Shown here: positions 38,756-46,447 of the stretch, in pieces
Numbering within the stretch: the first letter of the stretch is position 1
How the letters are laid out: the number at the start of each line of letters is the position of its first letter
Origin: Acidimicrobiaceae bacterium
GTDB lineage: Bacteria > Actinomycetota > Acidimicrobiia > Acidimicrobiales > Ilumatobacteraceae
Length of the DNA stretch: 64,000 bases
Assembly (NCBI GenBank): GCA_016722025.1
Contig: JADKGZ010000016.1
Location: 73,716 to 137,715, forward strand
Reading direction: 5' to 3'
The notes under the pieces: generated by a model
Told to the model about the DNA's origin: nothing
What the model saw: only the letters and a program-made list of their open reading frames with translations
Database searches by the model: none
Made by a program: the position numbers and the translations under genes

Positions 38756-39133
38756 ACCGTCGATCAGTGCTTGATACGCCGCCGCGTCGAGCAACCCGTC
38801 GATCTGGCTCGCGTCGGTGAACTCGATCTCGCACAACCAGCCCGCACCGTACGGGTCGGAGTTCAGCGTCTCGGGCGCGTCGCCCAACGTGTCGTTGACC
38901 GCGACCACCGTGCCCGCCACCGGCGCGTACACATCGCTGACCGACTTCGTGCTCTCCACCTCGCCGAAGCTGTCGCCGGCCGCCACCGATGAGCCGAGCG
39001 TGGGCACCTGCACGTACACCACATCACCCAGGGCGTCTTGCGCGTAATCGGTGATGCCGACACGAACCCGGTTGCCGTGAACGGCCACCCACTCGTGATC
39101 GCTGCTGTATCGAAGCTGCTCGGGAACCTGCAT
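38753..39133 (-). CDS. gcvH: Glycine cleavage system H protein
   Basis: A 126-residue lipoyl carrier that shuttles the aminomethyl group between P, T and L proteins. LRYSSDHEWVAVHGNRVRVG and ITDYAQDALGDVVYVQVPTL form the first half. The lipoylated lysine is K62 in FGEVESTKSVSDVYAPVAGT, in the expected ESxKxxS(D/E)xYxP motif. The C-terminal GWLCEIEFTDASQIDGLLDA is standard. The start MQVPEQLRY was chosen because a TAACGT box is seven bases before its ATG; an upstream start would put that box inside the gene. It heads the conserved gcvH-FHA-ftsR-nuclease-MerR-gcvT order. Confidence 0.96.
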   Translation of the reverse strand: MQVPEQLRYSSDHEWVAVHGNRVRVGITDYAQDALGDVVYVQVPTLGSSVAAGDSFGEVESTKSVSDVYAPVAGTVVAVNDTLGDAPETLNSDPYGAGWLCEIEFTDASQIDGLLDAAAYQALIDG

Positions 39134-39140
39134 GACCGTC

Positions 39141-39146
39141 ACGTTA
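39141..39146 (-). promoter_or_regulatory. Candidate leaderless -10 box (TAACGT)
   Basis: On the minus strand TAACGT is followed by seven bases and the gcvH ATG at 39133. It overlaps the last codon of the upstream phosphatidyltransferase gene. Confidence 0.4.
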
Positions 39147-39743
39147 GCCGCGAGCGGCACGACCGGCCTTCAAGCTCTCGCGGACGGTGGGCACGTAGGT
39201 GATGGCGGTGTAGTAGCTGAGCGCCAGGCCGGGTATGCCCATCAGCCACGCCGCGATGAGGAACAGCTGATGGCCCGGGAAGTCGCTGGTGCCCAGCATG
39301 AAACCTGGCAACGCGAACATCAGGAGGAACGTCGCGGTCTTGCCCCACCACGTGACATCGAAGCGCTTCATGCCGAAGAACAGCGTCGCCACCGCGATGA
39401 CGCCGCCGAACACCACCTCGCGTACGACGACCATCCAGAAGAACCACAGCGGATCGATGCCCTTGATGATGATGCCGCCGATGCCCACGATGAACAGCAG
39501 GCGATCCGCGGTCGGGTCGAACATCTTGCCGAACTCGCTCACCTGGTTGAACCGGCGGGCCAGCCAGCCGTCGACCCAGTCGGTCGCCCCCAGCCCGCCC
39601 AGCAGAAAGGCCGCGCCGGCCACGTTGTCGCGCGTGAACAACATCCACAGGAACAGCGGAATGCAGCACAGGCGAGCCAACGTGAACAGGTTCGGTGCAG
39701 TGAGGAACTGGTGCGACGAGAGCTGCTGATCGGTGGGTTCCAT
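39144..39743 (-). CDS. CDP-alcohol phosphatidyltransferase, PgsA-like
   Basis: A 199-residue membrane enzyme. The CDP-alcohol transferase motif D-x2-DG-x2-AR-x8-G-x3-D-x3-D is intact in ATDWVDGWLARRFNQVSEFG followed by KMFDPTADR (residues about 50-77). Four to five membrane segments follow (RLLFIVGIGGIIIKGIDPLW, VVFGGVIAVATLFFG, ATFLLMFALPGFMLG, LFLIAAWLMGIPGLALSYYT). It probably makes phosphatidylglycerol-phosphate or a related lipid from CDP-diacylglycerol. In M. tuberculosis pgsA2 also lies a few genes from gcvH, so this neighbourhood is conserved. TACGCT lies eight bases before the ATG. Confidence 0.92.
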   Translation of the reverse strand: MEPTDQQLSSHQFLTAPNLFTLARLCCIPLFLWMLFTRDNVAGAAFLLGGLGATDWVDGWLARRFNQVSEFGKMFDPTADRLLFIVGIGGIIIKGIDPLWFFWMVVVREVVFGGVIAVATLFFGMKRFDVTWWGKTATFLLMFALPGFMLGTSDFPGHQLFLIAAWLMGIPGLALSYYTAITYVPTVRESLKAGRAARG

Positions 39744-39751
39744 CGAACCGG

Positions 39752-39757
39752 AGCGTA
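39752..39757 (-). promoter_or_regulatory. Candidate leaderless -10 box (TACGCT)
   Basis: On the minus strand TACGCT is followed by eight bases and the phosphatidyltransferase ATG at 39743. Confidence 0.4.
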
Positions 39758-39827
39758 CAAGCGCGTGCCGCCGGCGGGAAGCACCATCCGCGTGTCGCAC
39801 GTGTCTTGAGCGGTGCGCTTGCATGCC

Positions 39828-39833
39828 TACGCT
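39828..39833 (+). promoter_or_regulatory. Candidate leaderless -10 box (TACGCT)
   Basis: TACGCT ends seven bases before the ATG at 39841 of the SDR gene. Confidence 0.4.
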
Positions 39834-39840
39834 GCGACCT

Positions 39841-40668
39841 ATGACGCACACCCCTACGACTCCCGGCGCGCTCCATGGCCAGGTGGCCTTCATCACCGGC
39901 GCCGGTTCCGGCCTCGGTGCCGCCTTCGCCCGCCGCCTGGCACGCGACGGCGCCACCATCGTGATCAACGACCTCAGCCCCAACGCCGCTGCCGAGGTTG
40001 CAGCCGAGGTGGGCGGCGAGACGGCGATCTTCGACGTCTGCGACTCGGTGGCGTTCGATGCCGAGATCGACAAGGCAGTGGCCCGCCACGGGCGGATCGA
40101 CATCCTCGTCAACAACGCCGGCATCGCGCCACCCACCGACACCGATCGGGTGCAGCAGGCGATCGCCAACCAGATGGCTCGCATGGAGGGCCGCATCGAC
40201 GACCTGGTGCCGCCCAACAGCACCGTCGAGCTCAGCGACGAGGATTGGGACCGCATGATCAAGGTGCACCTCTACGGCACCTTCTACGGCACTCGTGCGG
40301 CCCTGCGGCACATGACGCCTGCTCGCAGTGGCGCCGTCGTCAACGTCTCGTCGGTGCTCGGCCTGCGGCCCATGGCCGGCGCGATGCACTACGCCACCGC
40401 CAAAGCGGGCATCATCGCGCTCACCAAATCGGTCGGCCAGGAGGTCGCACCGTACGGCATCCGGGTGAACGCCGTGTGCCCCGGCTGGATCGACACGCCC
40501 TTGCTGGGGGCGATGGACCCGATGATGATGGCCGGCATCGTGATGCAGATCCCCAAGGGGCGTATGGGCCGCCCCGACGAGCTGGCCGAGCTGGTGCGCT
40601 TCCTGTGCGGCCCGGAGAGCAGCTACTGCAACGGCGACGTGTTCGCCGCGTCCGGGGGGTTCGCCTGA
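39841..40668 (+). CDS. Short-chain dehydrogenase/reductase (SDR)
   Basis: A 275-residue classical SDR. The cofactor loop TGAGSGLGAAFARRLARDGA (about residues 20-39), with NDLSPNAAAEVAAEVGG where D follows strand 2, suggests NAD+ preference. DILVNNAGIAPPTD is the NNAG motif; the catalytic Ser, Tyr and Lys are in VVNVSSVLGLRPM and MHYATAKAGIIALTKS. CPGWIDTPLL is the conserved loop after the active site. An insertion between NNAG and the catalytic serine (QQAIANQMARMEGRIDDLVP) is longer than usual. The substrate is unknown. It overlaps the HIT gene start (TGATG). Confidence 0.93.
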   Translation: MTHTPTTPGALHGQVAFITGAGSGLGAAFARRLARDGATIVINDLSPNAAAEVAAEVGGETAIFDVCDSVAFDAEIDKAVARHGRIDILVNNAGIAPPTDTDRVQQAIANQMARMEGRIDDLVPPNSTVELSDEDWDRMIKVHLYGTFYGTRAALRHMTPARSGAVVNVSSVLGLRPMAGAMHYATAKAGIIALTKSVGQEVAPYGIRVNAVCPGWIDTPLLGAMDPMMMAGIVMQIPKGRMGRPDELAELVRFLCGPESSYCNGDVFAASGGFA

Positions 40669-41081
40669 TGGCCACCATCTTCACCCGCATCATCAACGGC
40701 GAGATTCCCGGCACCTTCGTGCACCGCGACGACCGATGCGTGGCCTTCCTGTCGATCAACCCGCTGGCACACGGGCACACGTTGGTCGTGCCCATCGCCG
40801 AGGTCGACCACTGGGTGAACCTGCCATCGGATCTGGCGGCTCATCTGTTCGCTGTGTCGCATCGCATCGGCCGCGCGCAGCAGGCGGCGTTCCGATGCGA
40901 GCGGGTGGGCTTGATCATCGCCGGCTACGAGGTGCCGCACACGCATGTGCACGTGATCCCCACCGATCACATGGGCCAACTCAACTTCGCCAACGCGGCC
41001 ACGGAAGTGGACCGCACGGAGATGGACCATGCCGCCCACGCCATTCGTCTGGCGCTACAGGCCCAGGGTCAACCCGGCTGA
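40668..41081 (+). CDS. HIT-family protein (nucleotide hydrolase/transferase)
   Basis: A 137-residue HIT protein. IFTRIINGEIPGTFVHRDDR and FLSINPLAHGHTLVVPIAEV lead to the catalytic motif H-x-H-x-H in YEVPHTHVHVIPTDHMGQLN (residues about 95-99). Family members cleave AMP or GMP from dinucleoside polyphosphates or adenylated compounds. Translation is coupled to the SDR gene by the overlapping TGATG. The 3' end overlaps the convergent SRAP gene by 27 bases. Confidence 0.92.
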   Translation: MATIFTRIINGEIPGTFVHRDDRCVAFLSINPLAHGHTLVVPIAEVDHWVNLPSDLAAHLFAVSHRIGRAQQAAFRCERVGLIIAGYEVPHTHVHVIPTDHMGQLNFANAATEVDRTEMDHAAHAIRLALQAQGQPG

Positions 41082-41825
41082 TCCGTCGGTCGCCGTGGGT
41101 GCCCCAGTGGGTGCCGTCGTCGGTGCCGTCAGTTCGGGGCCCTTGTTGCGCACGTTGTTGACGGCCGTGCTCACGGCGTGCATGGTGAGCACGTCGTCGG
41201 GCGCCGGCACGAGCAGCTGTTGCAGGCCGGCAAGATCGGTGTTGGTGGGGTCGAGCCACTGGGCCCAGCTACTGGCGGGCAACAGCACCGGCATGCGGTC
41301 GTGCACCGGGGCCATGGTGTCGTTGGCGGCGGTGGTGATGATGGTGCAGCTGTGCAACCACGCGGCCTCGGGCCCGGCGGCCTTGTCGCGCCACGTGGCC
41401 CACAGCCCGGCCACCGCCAACGGCTGATCGTCGGCACGATGGATGAACATCGGGGTCTTCATCGGCTTGCCGGCCTTGCTGAGCTGTGCGTGCTCACCCG
41501 CCTGTTGCCACTCGTAAAAACCTTCCATCGGGATGATCAGCCGATGCTTCTTGAACAGGCCCTTGAACGCCGGCTTCTCGCCGATGGTCTCGGCGCGAGC
41601 GTTGATCATCTTCGAGCCGATCTTGAGGTCTTTCGCCCAGCTGGGCACCAGGCCCCAGTGGAAGACCTGCACCTCGCGGGCACCGTCGGCGGCCTGCACC
41701 ACCCCATAGACGTCGTTGGTCGGTGCCACGTTGAAGTTCTCCGGCAGCGTCTCACCCTCGAACGACGCACCGAAGAACTGCGCGATCTTGTCAGGCGAGT
41801 GGGACGAGACGAAGCGACCGCACAT
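41055..41825 (-). CDS. SOS response-associated peptidase (SRAP/YedK, abasic-site crosslinking protein)
   Basis: A 256-residue SRAP protein. The catalytic Cys2 is present (MCGRF). FNVAPTNDVYGVVQ, FHWGLVPSWAKDLKIGSKMI, NARAETIGEKPAFK and RLIIPMEGFYEWQQ contain the conserved N, R and E residues; the histidine is in TMAPVHDRMPVLLP. SRAP proteins form a covalent thiazolidine link to abasic sites in single-stranded DNA and protect them during replication. A short Thr/Ala-rich C-terminal tail is extra and overlaps the HIT gene. TACCGT lies seven bases before the ATG. Confidence 0.95.
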   Translation of the reverse strand: MCGRFVSSHSPDKIAQFFGASFEGETLPENFNVAPTNDVYGVVQAADGAREVQVFHWGLVPSWAKDLKIGSKMINARAETIGEKPAFKGLFKKHRLIIPMEGFYEWQQAGEHAQLSKAGKPMKTPMFIHRADDQPLAVAGLWATWRDKAAGPEAAWLHSCTIITTAANDTMAPVHDRMPVLLPASSWAQWLDPTNTDLAGLQQLLVPAPDDVLTMHAVSTAVNNVRNKGPELTAPTTAPTGAPTATDGSAGLTLGL

Positions 41826-41832
41826 CGCGCCG

Positions 41833-41838
41833 ACGGTA
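41833..41838 (-). promoter_or_regulatory. Candidate leaderless -10 box (TACCGT)
   Basis: On the minus strand TACCGT is followed by seven bases and the SRAP ATG at 41825. Confidence 0.4.
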
Positions 41839-41862
41839 GCCGAGCGGAAAGTCGGGCGCTGG

Positions 41863-41868
41863 TAGGTT
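41863..41868 (+). promoter_or_regulatory. Candidate leaderless -10 box (TAGGTT)
   Basis: TAGGTT ends six bases before the ATG at 41875. With the box at 41833 it makes a compact divergent promoter pair in a 49-bp gap. Confidence 0.4.
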
Positions 41869-41874
41869 CACCCG

Positions 41875-42414
41875 ATGGATCGTCCCGATGTCATCGGCAG
41901 TGAGTGGCTCGTGGCCAAGCACTCCCAGGTCACCGCCACCGGAGCCTGGCGAACCGAGCCCATTGCCGGCGTGCGCTTCCGCCCCACGCGGCCGGTACCG
42001 CACGAAGACGGCGTGGTCACCGAGATCGCGCGGTCCGACTGGCCCGAGATCGATCACGACATCGTGCACGTGCACGTCACCACCACCCAGCCCGGCAGGG
42101 TGCGAGCCTGGGGTCTGCACCAGCGATCCACCGACCGACTGGTGGTGATGAAGGGGCTGGTGTCGATCGTGGTCTTCGATGGTCGCAACGATTCACCCAC
42201 GAAGGGGTCGCTCAACGAGTTCAAGCTCAGCGAGCGCAACCCGGGCATCATCGTCGTGCCGCCGAACCTGTTCCACGGGTGGAAGAACATCGGCACCGAC
42301 GAGGCCTACATCATCAACATGCCCACCAGCCCGTACGACTACGAGCATCCCGACGCGCTCGACCTGCCCTACGACTCGGCGGCGGCGTCGTCGGTCGTGC
42401 CGTGGCGGTGGTGA
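41875..42414 (+). CDS. Cupin protein, RmlC-like (dTDP-sugar 3,5-epimerase family)
   Basis: A 179-residue single cupin. VHVTTTQPGRVRAWGLHQRS and TDRLVVMKGLVSIVVFDGRN, then IIVVPPNLFHGWKNIGTDEA and IINMPTSPYDYEHPDALDLP, follow the RmlC layout (the 'H(x)RS(T)DRL' base and 'PxxFxHG(W/F)' strands). RmlC epimerises dTDP-4-keto-6-deoxyglucose; the diverged N-terminus means it may act on another nucleotide sugar. It overlaps the next gene, a glycosyltransferase, by GTGA, which supports a role in making or transferring a deoxysugar. Confidence 0.8.
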   Translation: MDRPDVIGSEWLVAKHSQVTATGAWRTEPIAGVRFRPTRPVPHEDGVVTEIARSDWPEIDHDIVHVHVTTTQPGRVRAWGLHQRSTDRLVVMKGLVSIVVFDGRNDSPTKGSLNEFKLSERNPGIIVVPPNLFHGWKNIGTDEAYIINMPTSPYDYEHPDALDLPYDSAAASSVVPWRW

Positions 42415-43262
42415 CCCCTCGCCCACTACCCAGGGTCACGGTGGTGATCCCCACCTACAACTGGGCCACGGTGCTGCCCTGGTCCATCGGCAGCGTGCTG
42501 GCGCAGTCGTTCGCCGAGTGGGAGCTCTGGGTCATCGGCGACGGGTGCACCGACGAGTCGGCGGCGACGGTGGCCACGTTCGACGATCCGAGAGTTCATT
42601 GGCACAACCTGGCGGTCAACGGCCGCAGTCAGGTCGGGCCCAACAACGCTGCCTTGGCCCGGGCTGACGGCGGGTACGTGGCCTACCTGGGCCACGACGA
42701 CCTGTGGCTGCCGCACCACCTGCAGATCTTGGTGGGTGCGCTCGATGCAGGCGCCGCGTTCGCCTTCGGCCGGCAGCTCCGCATCGATCCGGGGCAGCGG
42801 CCGTACGTATCACCGCCCGACGGCTACTCGTACAGCAGTGGCGACTGGCTGGCGCCCACCTCGATGATGCATCGCCGCGACGACGCCCGCGCTGTCGGCG
42901 GATGGCGCTTCCCCGACGCGGCCAGCACGATGGATGCAGAGAGCGATCTGTGGGCCCGCCTCACCCGGTGGTGCGGCCACCCCGCGTTGCTCGGCGAGGT
43001 CACGTCACTGAAGCTCCCTGCCGCGCTGCGCTCCGGCGTGTACCGCGAGCGGCCGTGCGACGAGCAGGCAGCCTGGTGGGCTCGCATCTGCGCGGCAGCA
43101 GATCCTGCTGCCTTCGTCGCCGAGGCGCTCGCCGATGGCGAGCTGCGACCACCCGCCCGCTACGAAACCGGCCCGGCCTCGGCGGCGCTGCAGGACGGCA
43201 CCCTCACCGCCGTCGAACGCCATCGCCTGGCCCGCACCCACAAGGGCCTCGACGACTCCTAG
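42411..43262 (+). CDS. Family 2 glycosyltransferase
   Basis: A 283-residue inverting GT2. VTVVIPTYNWATVLPWSIGS and VLAQSFAEWELWVIGDGCTD begin the nucleotide-binding half, and ADGGYVAYLGHDDLWLPHHL carries the D-x-D-like HDD at about residues 91-93. The second half (APTSMMHRRDDARAVGGWRF) fits acceptor binding. No membrane segment is visible, so it probably works on the inner membrane face or in the cytoplasm. The GTG start overlaps the cupin stop; a GTG one codon earlier is possible. Paired with the RmlC-like gene, it likely adds a sugar to a cell-surface or secondary-metabolite acceptor. Confidence 0.9.
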   Translation: MTPRPLPRVTVVIPTYNWATVLPWSIGSVLAQSFAEWELWVIGDGCTDESAATVATFDDPRVHWHNLAVNGRSQVGPNNAALARADGGYVAYLGHDDLWLPHHLQILVGALDAGAAFAFGRQLRIDPGQRPYVSPPDGYSYSSGDWLAPTSMMHRRDDARAVGGWRFPDAASTMDAESDLWARLTRWCGHPALLGEVTSLKLPAALRSGVYRERPCDEQAAWWARICAAADPAAFVAEALADGELRPPARYETGPASAALQDGTLTAVERHRLARTHKGLDDS

Positions 43263-43292
43263 CGCCGCGCCAATGGCCACAACGACGAGCGG

Positions 43293-44651
43293 TCAGGCGA
43301 CGGCGAAGAGCCGCCAGGTGCCGTCGATGCCCTTCAACTCGTGGTCGCCACGGTCGTCGAAGTGGGCGGAACCTCCGAGCATCATGTCGCGCACGGTGGA
43401 CGACGCCCAGAACTCGCCGTCGGACGCGGCCTGCTCGACTCGCGCAGCGAGGTTCACGGCGATACCGGCGATGTCGAGGTCATCACGGACCTCGATCTCC
43501 CCGGCGTGCACGCCGGCGCGGATCTGGATGCCGAGTCCGGCGAGCTCGTGGCACAGCGCACGACCACAATCGACGCCCTGCGACGGTGCATCGAACACGA
43601 TCAACAACCCATCGCCGGTGCTCTTGACCACTCGGCCACCGTGGTGATCGACCAGCTTGCGAGCAAGCCGGTCGTGGTCATCGAGCACGGCGCGCCACGC
43701 GGCGTCGCCGAGCGCGCCCGACGTGCGGGTCGAGTCGACGATGTCGGTGAACACGACGGTCGCGAAACGACGCGCGGCCAACCGCTCGACCGGCGCGCCC
43801 GTCAGGAACTCGAGCATCGGATCAACGATCGCTCGCCAACTCGGTGACGCCCACGAGAAGTGGTCGTCGGCGTCGACCTCGACGTATGTCGCGCCGGTGA
43901 TGAGCTCGGCCAGCAACCTTCCTCCGGACACCGGGAGCACGCGATCACCCTTGAGGTGGACCACGAGTGTGGGGCTGGTGATGCGCTGCGCGGAGTCACC
44001 CGGATCGAGCATGAACACCGAGTCGAGCTGGCGTCGGAAGTCGCGCGGGCTCGCCGACAAGCGCTGGAAGCGGCTGACCCATCGCACGAACGACTCGTTC
44101 CCCGACTGCGTGGGCATGATCCAGTCGACGAACTCCTGGGAGTTGTCGGGCCAACCGTTCGCGATGGAATCCCAGCGCTCCCGCAACTGTGCGCCGGCGA
44201 GCACGGGAGCGTCGCCGCCCTTCACATGGTTCGGCAGTCGGTCCCAGTATCTGGCGGCAGGGAACGTGTTGTGCAGGATCAGACGATCGACCCGCTCGGG
44301 GAACTCGGCGGCGAACAACTGACCCATCACGCCGCCCTCGGAGACGCCGAGCACCGACGCCCGATCCCAACCGACGGCATCCATCACCGCAGTCATGTCG
44401 GCGATGCGCTCCGCGAGCGACGGCGCGCGGTCAGGGCGATCCGAGAGCCCGATCCCGCGCTTGTCGAACTGCACGACCGTCGCGTAGCGGGCCATCGTGT
44501 CGAGGATGCGCGTGGTCGTCTCGTGCTCCCAGCAGACCTCGATGTTCGAGACCAGACCGGGGACGAGCAACAGCCGCGGCCCCTCACCGAAGTGCTGAAA
44601 CGCGATGCGCAGATCACCGCTGGTTGCGTACCTGGTCTCGGGAACCGTCAC
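43293..44651 (-). CDS. Alpha/beta hydrolase fused to class III adenylate/guanylate cyclase
   Basis: A 452-residue two-domain protein. Residues about 1-265 form an alpha/beta hydrolase: FGEGPRLLLVPGLVSNIEVC, ATVVQFDKRGIGLSDRPDRA and VLGVSEGGVMGQLFAAEFPE (nucleophile elbow G-x-S-x-G), with late Asp and His in LVVHLKGDRVLPVSGG and DDHFSW. Residues about 280-450 form a class III cyclase: FATVVFTDIVDSTRTSGALG (metal Asp), GGRVVKSTGDGLLIVFDAPS (second metal Asp), GIQIRAGVHAGEIE and DIAGIAVNLAARVEQAA (transition-state N and R). It should make cAMP or cGMP, with the hydrolase domain perhaps sensing a small ester. Start GTG at 44651 is tentative; longer starts lack coding character. Confidence 0.9.
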   Translation of the reverse strand: MTVPETRYATSGDLRIAFQHFGEGPRLLLVPGLVSNIEVCWEHETTTRILDTMARYATVVQFDKRGIGLSDRPDRAPSLAERIADMTAVMDAVGWDRASVLGVSEGGVMGQLFAAEFPERVDRLILHNTFPAARYWDRLPNHVKGGDAPVLAGAQLRERWDSIANGWPDNSQEFVDWIMPTQSGNESFVRWVSRFQRLSASPRDFRRQLDSVFMLDPGDSAQRITSPTLVVHLKGDRVLPVSGGRLLAELITGATYVEVDADDHFSWASPSWRAIVDPMLEFLTGAPVERLAARRFATVVFTDIVDSTRTSGALGDAAWRAVLDDHDRLARKLVDHHGGRVVKSTGDGLLIVFDAPSQGVDCGRALCHELAGLGIQIRAGVHAGEIEVRDDLDIAGIAVNLAARVEQAASDGEFWASSTVRDMMLGGSAHFDDRGDHELKGIDGTWRLFAVA

Positions 44652-45159
44652 GAAGGCCAGCTTGCCACATCTTGTGCGCCGCCATCGTCGGCAGCTCCAG
44701 AGCCACCCACTGAGTCGTGCCCACGAGATTGGGGAAGTCCTGCCGCGGAATCGTGTGAGTGCGCTCCACGCCGGCAATGACTACCAGTTGGTGACATGAC
44801 ACCCCTCGAAGCCCTCGGCTACCGCCGCGCTGCCGACCCCATCAACGGGCGGGTCGGCGGCGCGTCCTCGCCTGGGGCATCCTGACGCCCTTGTTCGGGG
44901 CGACCCACCGGGGCCTGGTGTCGTCGCCAGCTGCTGGTCCGCCTCCGCCCCCACCCCGTGGCCCGGCGGCCCCGACTTGCCCTCTGGCTTGGGGGGGTGG
45001 CGGGTCCCCCGACCACCCAACGCAATGCAGCTTCGCCACGGCGAGCATAACCCAGCTTGCGGTCGGAATCCTTCAACCGGGGGCATGGGAGTTTTGCCCC
45101 TGGGGTCGTGACTCCAATACACCGCCATCGGGAAGCCGATCGTGAACCCAGGAACGCGA
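44652..45159. other. 508-bp intergenic stretch before the integrated element
   Basis: No supported gene. A minus-strand reading starting at 44802 gives a plausible-looking short peptide (QLVVIAGVERTHTIPRQDFP) that overlaps the cyclase 5' end, but I cannot match it. The middle (44930-45010) is C/G-rich with short runs. This is the host DNA that would lie downstream of the tRNA-Pro gene if the element were excised. Confidence 0.5.
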
Positions 45160-45196
45160 AAGGCCCGGTGCTGCGTTTCCGCAGGTACCGGGCCTT
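45160..45196 (-). terminator. Original terminator of tRNA-Pro, now separated from the gene by the element
   Basis: AAGGCCCGGT (45160-45169) pairs with ACCGGGCCTT (45187-45196) around a 17-base loop. It lies seven bases past the left copy of the tRNA 3' end, as a tRNA terminator would. Confidence 0.65.
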
Positions 45197-45203
45197 CTTC
45201 TGT

Positions 45204-45248
45204 GTCGGGCTGGCGGGATTCGAACCCACGACCTCTTGTCCCCCAGAC
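45204..45248. repeat. Left attachment site: 45-bp copy of the tRNA-Pro 3' end
   Basis: Identical over 45 bases to 57271-57315, the 3' part of the intact tRNA-Pro(GGG) gene from the anticodon loop through the T arm to the discriminator. To the right of 45248 the sequence no longer matches the tRNA. Direct repeats of a tRNA 3' end are the mark of site-specific integration by a tyrosine recombinase. Confidence 0.93.
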
Positions 45249-45289
45249 GTAGCCGGTGGGCTGAAACCCCACCGCTACCAGGGTTTCAC

Positions 45290-45330
45290 CACCAGTTCTC
45301 ACCACACGAAACCAGGGTCCTCACGGTCTC
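45290..45330. promoter_or_regulatory. Candidate left integrase arm sites
   Basis: CACCAGTTCTCACCA (45290-45304) and TCACGGTCTC (45321-45330) occur 42-82 bases inside the left attachment site. Both recur, in inverted order and orientation, inside the right end (57129-57143 and 57113-57122). A mirrored pair at both ends fits the arm-type sites of a lambda-type integrase. A 17-base direct repeat CCGACCGTGGCGCGGAC follows at 45340-45356, also at 57174-57190. Confidence 0.55.
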
Positions 45331-45355
45331 TCAGTGCCTCCGACCGTGGCGCGGA

Positions 45356-45700
45356 CTAGCCCTCGTCGACGGGTGGTCTGGGTGGTCTCGCACCGGTCAG
45401 TGCTGTCACGTGCCGACGGATGGCCTTCCGCTGATTCGGTGACGTACCCGCCCAACAGCCGACGTCGGTGTCGCCGGGCACCGCCCACATCTGAGTCGCC
45501 AGGCACCGGGCAGCCACCGGACAGGTCGCACAGATGGCACGTGCCTCGTCGTAGTCCGAGTGGACGCTGCTGTCCCGTTTGGAGCCGATGAAGAACACTT
45601 GCGGGTCGGTGCCACGGCACGCGGCCAGGGACCGCCAGTTGGCGATCTTCACCGGCACATCGACGAGCGGGTCTCGGTCGATGAAGTCTCGGACGCTCAC
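45356..45700 (-). CDS. WhiB-like protein carried by the element
   Basis: A 114-residue Wbl protein. Cluster cysteines are C29 in SLAACRGTDPQVFF and C57, C60, C66 in RAICATCPVAARCLA. The usual G-(V/I)-W-G-G turn is replaced by VGCWAGTSPNQRKAIRRH, which keeps W and G. Actinophages often carry WhiB-like genes (for example WhiBTM4) that bind the host sigma factor and repress host whiB genes or block division; the same is plausible here. It is the last gene at the left end. The ATG overlaps the stop of the preceding gene by four bases. Confidence 0.85.
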   Translation of the reverse strand: MSVRDFIDRDPLVDVPVKIANWRSLAACRGTDPQVFFIGSKRDSSVHSDYDEARAICATCPVAARCLATQMWAVPGDTDVGCWAGTSPNQRKAIRRHVTALTGARPPRPPVDEG

Positions 45701-45993
45701 CGGTGGAGCAGGTCCAGCGCCTCAGCGATGGCGACGTCGAACTGATCGACCTGTGCCTTGCGGCGAGCCTTGCTCCGGGTCGGTGAGTCGGGCAGTTCTA
45801 CAGCCCACGCCGTGAGTTCATCGAGCGCCTCGTTGAGCGTGATGTCACCCGCCGAGAGGCGCTGCAGCACCCAGGTGGTCTGAGCCTCGGTGAGCACGAA
45901 CCTGCCCGGCTCCAGGGTGCTGCCGTCGTCGAACTGGACGTCGGTGATCCGCCCGTCGCTGGCGGTGATGAGACGTTGAACGCGGCGGGTCAT
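45697..45993 (-). CDS. Small element-encoded protein of unknown function
   Basis: A 98-residue protein beginning MTRRVQRLITASDGRITDVQ. The first 30 residues look beta-rich (FDDGSTLEPGRFVLTEAQT), followed by a helical part (TWVLQRLSAGDITLNEALDE) and a basic segment (TRSKARRKAQVDQFDVAIAE). I recognise no family. It overlaps its neighbours by four bases on both sides, so it is translated with the protease block. Confidence 0.6.
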   Translation of the reverse strand: MTRRVQRLITASDGRITDVQFDDGSTLEPGRFVLTEAQTTWVLQRLSAGDITLNEALDELTAWAVELPDSPTRSKARRKAQVDQFDVAIAEALDLLHR

Positions 45994-46181
45994 GACTGTT
46001 CTCCAGAGGGTCGTTCGTGGCTGAGGACCACGAGTTTGCGGAGCGCCAGACTGGCGTCCAGGGTGCCCTCACTGACCTCAGTGAGCAGGCGTGTGGCGAC
46101 GTCCAGTTCGACGACGCGGCGCCCCATGCGGGCACGCGTCCACTCGGTCTCGTCAGCGAACGTGATCGGGTTCTCGTCCAT
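45990..46181 (-). CDS. Small element-encoded protein of unknown function
   Basis: A 63-residue product MDENPITFADETEWTRARMG with ELDVATRLLTEVSEGTLDAS and LRKLVVLSHERPSGEQS. The start was set at the ATG at 46181 because it overlaps the TGA of the upstream gene (TGATG); a longer frame upstream lies over that gene and is not coding. There are no recognisable domains. It is part of the overlapping block with the prohead protease. Confidence 0.55.
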   Translation of the reverse strand: MDENPITFADETEWTRARMGRRVVELDVATRLLTEVSEGTLDASLALRKLVVLSHERPSGEQS

Positions 46182-46447
46182 CACAGGTACGTCGCACCGA
46201 ACGGCTCGTAGCGGTCTGCCGGGTGCGCTGAGCCACCGGGACGGGTGGGGCGCTCGCACAGCAACGGCACCCACGTGGACGGGTCGTCAGGGTCGATCAG
46301 ATGTGCGACCGAGAGGTGACCGAGAGCGACCGGCTCACCGGGCAGCACCCGGACGCCGCCACCCGTGTTGTCGGTGCGGACGATGAACTCAGCGGGCGCC
46401 TTGGCCCAGAGGGTCGGGTCGTAGACCACGGTGGTGGCGTCGCTCAT
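46181..46447 (-). CDS. Small element-encoded protein of unknown function
   Basis: An 88-residue product opening MSDATTVVYDPTLWAKAPAE, then FIVRTDNTGGGVRVLPGEPV and HLIDPDDPSTWVPLLCERPT. The tail SAHPADRYEPFGATYL is typical of short phage head-region proteins, but no match is certain. Start and stop overlap both neighbours by a few bases. Confidence 0.55.
   Translation of the reverse strand: MSDATTVVYDPTLWAKAPAEFIVRTDNTGGGVRVLPGEPVALGHLSVAHLIDPDDPSTWVPLLCERPTRPGGSAHPADRYEPFGATYL

Noticed and set aside
45204..45248. A second tRNA gene
   Set aside because: Only the 3' 45 bases match; the 5' acceptor, D arm and half of the anticodon stem are missing, so it is an attachment site.
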